Positions 19,501 to 22,186 of a stretch of DNA of 22,186 nt are shown here, one piece after another; position 1 is the first letter of the stretch; every line of letters begins with the position of its first letter. Where the stretch lies: NCBI GenBank assembly GCA_003427395.1, contig BFEA01000030.1, forward strand, positions 1,551,282 through 1,573,467, given 5' to 3'. This DNA comes from Chara braunii (Eukaryota; Streptophyta; Charophyceae; Charales; Characeae). Made by a program: the position numbers and the translations under genes. The notes under the pieces are model-generated. The model made no database searches. It was not told the DNA's origin and was given only the letters and a program-made list of their open reading frames with translations.

Positions 19501-20150
19501 GCGCAGACGCACGCCTGCAGGTTTCTTGGTCAGGATCTAAAGACACCATGCACGACTGATACATGAGTACAAAGTTGGGGGTCAGAGATCTAAAGACCAC
19601 TGATACACTCATACAACGACGAGAGAGGGAAAGGAAAACGTATGCGGAAAGGCGGGAAACGCCAAGGGGGTGGAGCGGGAAAGAAGCCGGGACGCAGAAA
19701 CAGCAGCAATCAGCCCGCAGAGCCAGATCAATCCGCCGAACGGAGAGCATCAAGCACGGCCTTGTCCAACGTGAGGTGGCGCAATATGGACAAAATAGCT
19801 GACGTTATTCATGACGGTCCCGGGGGTGTTTTTTCGCAGTGAGGTGGACAGCATAATTTCTTTTTTGCATATTAATGATGTTTTTTTTAAGTTTTTTTCG
19901 AGTACGTCAGAATATGACCTGAACCTGCAAGATAATGACAGGAAACAGGTCCGAAACGTTTTTTCGGAATCGGGCACTACCTGGATGGAGATAGAACAGT
20001 ATAAAATGGAGCACCGAGGGTGTACTCGGTAAGCAGTCTGAGTGAGGCAGGAGTAGAAGGACTATTTAAAGCGCAAATGCAGTTGCGCTGGCTACAATGT
20101 AATTTGTTTCACGATATGTAAAACTCCAAGTTACATTGTTTTTACGAACT
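19501..20150 (+). repeat. Right pseudo-LTR of the PLE
   Basis: Direct repeat of 14372-15020. It starts inside the final codons of ORF2 (TAA at 19538-19540) and ends TTTACGAACT. It includes several inverted repeats: GACCTG/CAGGTC (19916-19951) enclosing CCTG/CAGG, TCCGAAA/TTTCGGA (19950-19968), ACCGAG/CTCGGT (20013-20030) and GCGCAA/TTGCGC (20071-20088). Confidence 0.92.
20000..20006 (+). promoter_or_regulatory. TATA box in right pseudo-LTR
   Basis: TATAAAA, matching the box at 14870-14876. Confidence 0.45.
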
Positions 20151-20155
20151 CTCTC

Positions 20156-20166
20156 TCGTCATTAAA
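20156..20166. repeat. Right target-site duplication of the PLE
   Basis: TCGTCATTAAA, identical to 14361-14371. Confidence 0.9.
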
Positions 20167-21085
20167 CCATTAATTTAAACTATGGATCCTTCCTGCGGCT
20201 TTGTAGTTGTCCAGAAACCCCGAAATTCCTCGACCGCTTCTCCCAAAGTTGGCAGCTTTAGGAGTGAAGAGTTGAATTTGAAAAAGCCGGGGCCCCCGGT
20301 GATGTGAGTATGGAATGACAAACATATGGTTATCATGCACTGATAGAAGGACCTGCCGGGGGAGAATGAAAGGATATCGCTCATCGTCAGCAGGCCTGCT
20401 AGATCTTGTGAGATCAGGCAGAGGTCTATACGCGAGTTGGATATGCCCGCTTCCCCCCTTGAGCGGATACGTGAGTTGGATATGCCCGCTTCCCCTCTTG
20501 AGCGGATACGTGTATACGCGCGCTTAGTCAGGTGAAGGTGTCTATAGGATCTAATGATCCCATTTCCGTCATCATGTGACTCAATGCCTGGCTATCCGGG
20601 CCTCCTTCCCTCAGACCCCCCTGGCTGGAGTCCGGTTGGGCTGCCGTTCTTCTATCTAAGTTGGGGTCTGCTGTGGCGTCGAAGTCCACTATCATTATGA
20701 TGGGGACATCCCGTGGCAGTGTTTGTAAGAAATTGTTGAAGAACAGCACCCAGTGGGAAGGTTCATTGGGGGCGTATACACAGACCATGCAGATTCTTCT
20801 GCTGCGACCGCTGCTCGTAGCCAGACTGACCTGCCGTCCACCTGATCCCATTCAGCCTGTGTTTGTACTTATCTCGAGGATGGGGGTGGCTGAGGATTTG
20901 GCTGGGGCTGCAAAACACATGTGTGGCCAAATTTGGCGTGCCTGGGCTTGATGTGAGGTCGAGGCCATGAGGTGAGTTTCCTGCACCCCTATGGCATCTG
21001 GCCACTTGTCCCTCATGTCCGTTGTTACAAGGTTCAAAAGCGCTGCTGGTTTTTGCTCATTCGTCTGCGCCAGGCCATCTGCCTG
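20167..21085 (-). pseudogene. LINE (L1-type) ORF2 fragment: apurinic-like endonuclease domain
   Basis: The minus strand reads ADGLAQTNEQKPAALLNLV (start near 21085), PDAIGVQETHL (catalytic Glu region, about 20967-21000), VCVYAPNEPSHW, PIIMIVDFDATADPNLDR (the usual GDFN box altered), SLDPIDTFT, SRIDLCLIS (about 20405-20435) and FHTHITGGPGFFKFN near 20280. The SDH active-site box expected before the last segment is not readable (FSPGRSFYQ). Several frame changes and stops occur. Across the PLE insertion the frame continues into 14371-13683. The 5' end and ORF1 of this LINE are not seen. Confidence 0.88.
20434..20511. repeat. 39-bp tandem duplication in LINE endonuclease
   Basis: Units 20434-20472 and 20473-20511 differ at about one base. 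Because 39 is a multiple of three, the minus-strand frame gains 13 residues: RSRGEAGISNSRI occurs twice, just before the SRIDLCLIS motif. Confidence 0.92.
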
Positions 21086-21283
21086 CCGGAGCTACTTAGG
21101 GCTCGGACCCACTTTGTTTTCACTCCGTATAACCCATTCCCAATTTGGCCCAATCCCAGTTTGGCCAATAGGCCTCCTTTGGACCTTTACCACACTTATC
21201 CTGTCCAGTTTTGGACCAAAATCGGCCTACGCCCCAATAACATCGAGTCCCAAAAATCTGCTGTTAATCCGATGTGTCAGGAA

Positions 21284-21435
21284 CTTGTACTATCTCCAAA
21301 TTTTATCATCTTTTGTTCTCTCTCGATTTCATTCGCATAAGCGAACTGTTGACGGTCATCTTGTACTATCTCTGAATTGTATCATCTTCTGTTCTCTCTC
21401 GATTTCATTCAAATTAGCAAACTGTTGACGGTTCT
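21284..21435. repeat. Two tandem copies of a 76-bp unit
   Basis: 21284-21359 and 21360-21435 share CTTGTACTATCTC, TCTCTCTCGATTTCATTC and ACTGTTGACGGT with roughly ten differences. Unit function unknown. Confidence 0.9.
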
Positions 21436-22042
21436 TGGCTGCTTTACTGCTTATGATCAAGTAATTGGTTTGGCAAGGCATTTTCTCCTTTCCATTTAAT
21501 TTTTCTTATTTTTTGGTCTCCATTCTAATCTCGGTGTTGATCATCATGGACATCATCATGGCATACTATCTTGGCCAATTGGGATGGACCTGTTTTTGGG
21601 CATGGCATGTTGCATGTTCCGTGAGTCGGAACCAGGTAAGGGCGCCAGTATCATGCTTTGAATCCTGGGTTCATAATCAAAGCCTTCGGTAAAGGGCCCC
21701 ATCTTCTGGAAAAAAAAGCATACCTTCTGAGTTCTAACACTAAACCACAGGTATGTTTCCCAGTCATTTTTTCATAGCTGCGGCTTGCATGCTGCCAAAA
21801 CTTTCAGGGCTCGGCCTTTGGAGCAAAATGGCTGGCGGCACCAGCCAAAAGGAGGCCCGCGCCGGTTCTGTTTTTCTGGCGTGCAGGGCGTTTCTAGCCC
21901 CAGAGAAAAGTGCCTTGGAAGTGCTGGTGGTTTAAAAAGGGAGGCGGTTCTTCAAGTGATGTACCTTCATAGTACCCTGTGGTGGGTGGTTCTGGCTGCA
22001 GGTTGTTTTACAGCAGAAGCAGGGAGGCAGCCCCTTGAGGGA

Positions 22043-22186
22043 CCTGAGAAAATATCTTCTCTTTTTATTTTTTTCAAACCACCACTATCTTTTGCAGTGT
22101 TGCACTGCGGGGCATCTAGTAGCTGACTCCTGGGGTCTGGTCCCACCTACAGCGTTCCTGAGCAAATATCTTCGCTTTTTTTTTTT
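22043..22186. repeat. Imperfect direct repeats ending in poly-T, 114 bp apart
   Basis: CCTGAG-A-AAATATCTTC-T-CTTTTT at 22043 recurs as CCTGAG-C-AAATATCTTC-G-CTTTTT at 22157. Both run into T-rich tails, the second at the window edge. They could be duplications around a small retroposed insert or a tandem repeat cut by the window. Confidence 0.6.

Larger units (their letters stand above)
16032..19540 (+). pseudogene. ORF2 of the PLE: SAP-like motif, GIY-YIG endonuclease, Penelope-type reverse transcriptase
   Basis: Frame 1 carries almost the whole protein, cut by TGA or TAG at 16144, 16702, 16756, 17029, 17305, 18217, 18328 and 19171. The last part (about 19150-19540) is in frame 2 after a shift. 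In order: acidic/basic coiled region (16213-16440); SAP-like motif (16459-16600, VKDVKAFCVKRGVKNARKDK); GIY-YIG with VGQTRRKIEERWAEH (16894-16938), Glu at 17056 and NPGLN (17080-17094); an N-terminal RT extension with CVC and LSPLDRNPGG; RT with KKRPICPSYQNP (about 18412), GIPMGG (18877-18894) and FIDD (18994-19005); then a thumb-like end reaching into the right repeat. The GIY/YIG strand pair itself is poorly conserved (RNVGQT). The catalytic Asp pair of RT is intact. RT copies the RNA and the nuclease is thought to nick the target. Confidence 0.85.
14372..20155 (+). mobile_element. Penelope-like retroelement, GIY-YIG at N-terminal side of RT, with pseudo-LTRs
   Basis: The element is about 5.8 kb, flanked by 11-bp direct repeats and bounded by direct repeats of about 650 bp (14372-15020, 19501-20150). 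It encodes a gag-like ORF1 and an ORF2 with SAP-like, GIY-YIG and PLE-type RT regions, but no protease, RNase H or integrase. GIY-YIG before the RT is the permuted order known for the Naiad/Chlamys clade of PLEs, of which Chlamys is found in green algae. Pseudo-LTRs from partly tandem copies are a PLE habit. The left repeat begins within the last codons of ORF2, as expected for a 5'-truncated leading copy. Five bases, CTCTC (20151-20155), lie between the right repeat and the duplication. Confidence 0.88.
21086..22186. other. No gene recognised; possible LINE 5' region and flanking sequence
   Basis: Only short frames without familiar motifs occur on either strand. The part next to 21086 may be LINE 5' sequence, since the minus frame stays partly open to about 21140. 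The remainder contains a 76-bp tandem repeat, T-rich runs and a direct repeat at the right edge. No tRNA, rRNA or splice-supported exon could be identified. Confidence 0.5.

Noticed and set aside
14372-20155. The element with direct terminal repeats as an ordinary LTR retrotransposon or DIRS element
   Set aside because: No protease, RNase H, integrase or tyrosine recombinase is encoded. The RT boxes and the GIY-YIG nuclease fit Penelope-like elements, which form pseudo-LTRs.
20991-21428. Plus-strand frame right of the LINE as a host gene
   Set aside because: No motif; it overlaps the antisense of the LINE endonuclease start and the 76-bp tandem repeat.

Overview
The window is a eukaryotic, transposon-dense stretch. 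I see no host gene, no RNA gene and no prokaryotic feature. Everything recognisable belongs to four retroelements in nested or abutting order, all decayed by in-frame stops and frameshifts. The Penelope-like element has an N-terminal GIY-YIG nuclease. Its ORF1 and the L1-type LINE resemble what I know from charophyte green algae, especially Chara braunii. In-frame stops lie mostly at former CGA and CAG codons, which would fit CG/CHG methylation decay. The Chara assignment is an inference, not a determination.

Layout. (1) Bases 1 to about 11967, plus strand: Ty3/gypsy element A. The window opens inside its 5' LTR at an (AG)n tract. Then come gag with a CCHC knuckle, an aspartic protease, RT with YMDD, RNase H, a C4HC3 PHD finger in the same frame, and integrase with an acidic Ser/Pro-rich tail. 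The pol frame ends in an ATGA stop/start overlap with a third ORF of unknown function, which has acidic and basic tails. The 3' LTR (about 10005-11967) has a TATA box and, like the 5' LTR, carries an internal ORF. (2) About 11968-13685, minus strand: fragment of a second gypsy element B (RT C-terminus, RNase H, integrase). (3) About 13683-14371 and 20156 to about 21085, minus strand: an L1-type LINE (endonuclease, linker, start of RT). Its RT frame runs open directly into the RT of gypsy B, so the two form a chimera. (4) 14372-20155, plus strand: a Penelope-like element (PLE) inserted in the LINE. It has an 11-bp target-site duplication, about 650-bp terminal pseudo-LTRs, a Gly/Arg-started gag-like ORF1, and an ORF2 with a coiled/charged region, a SAP-like motif, an N-terminal GIY-YIG nuclease and a PLE-type RT. 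Joining the LINE flanks through one copy of the duplication puts both LINE halves in the same frame.

Right of the LINE endonuclease (21086-22186) I find only short direct repeats and poly-T runs. The least expected items are the PHD finger in a gypsy pol, the ATGA-linked third ORF, the ORF inside the LTR, the PLE with GIY-YIG plus SAP and pseudo-LTRs, and the LINE/gypsy fusion. None was searched against databases.
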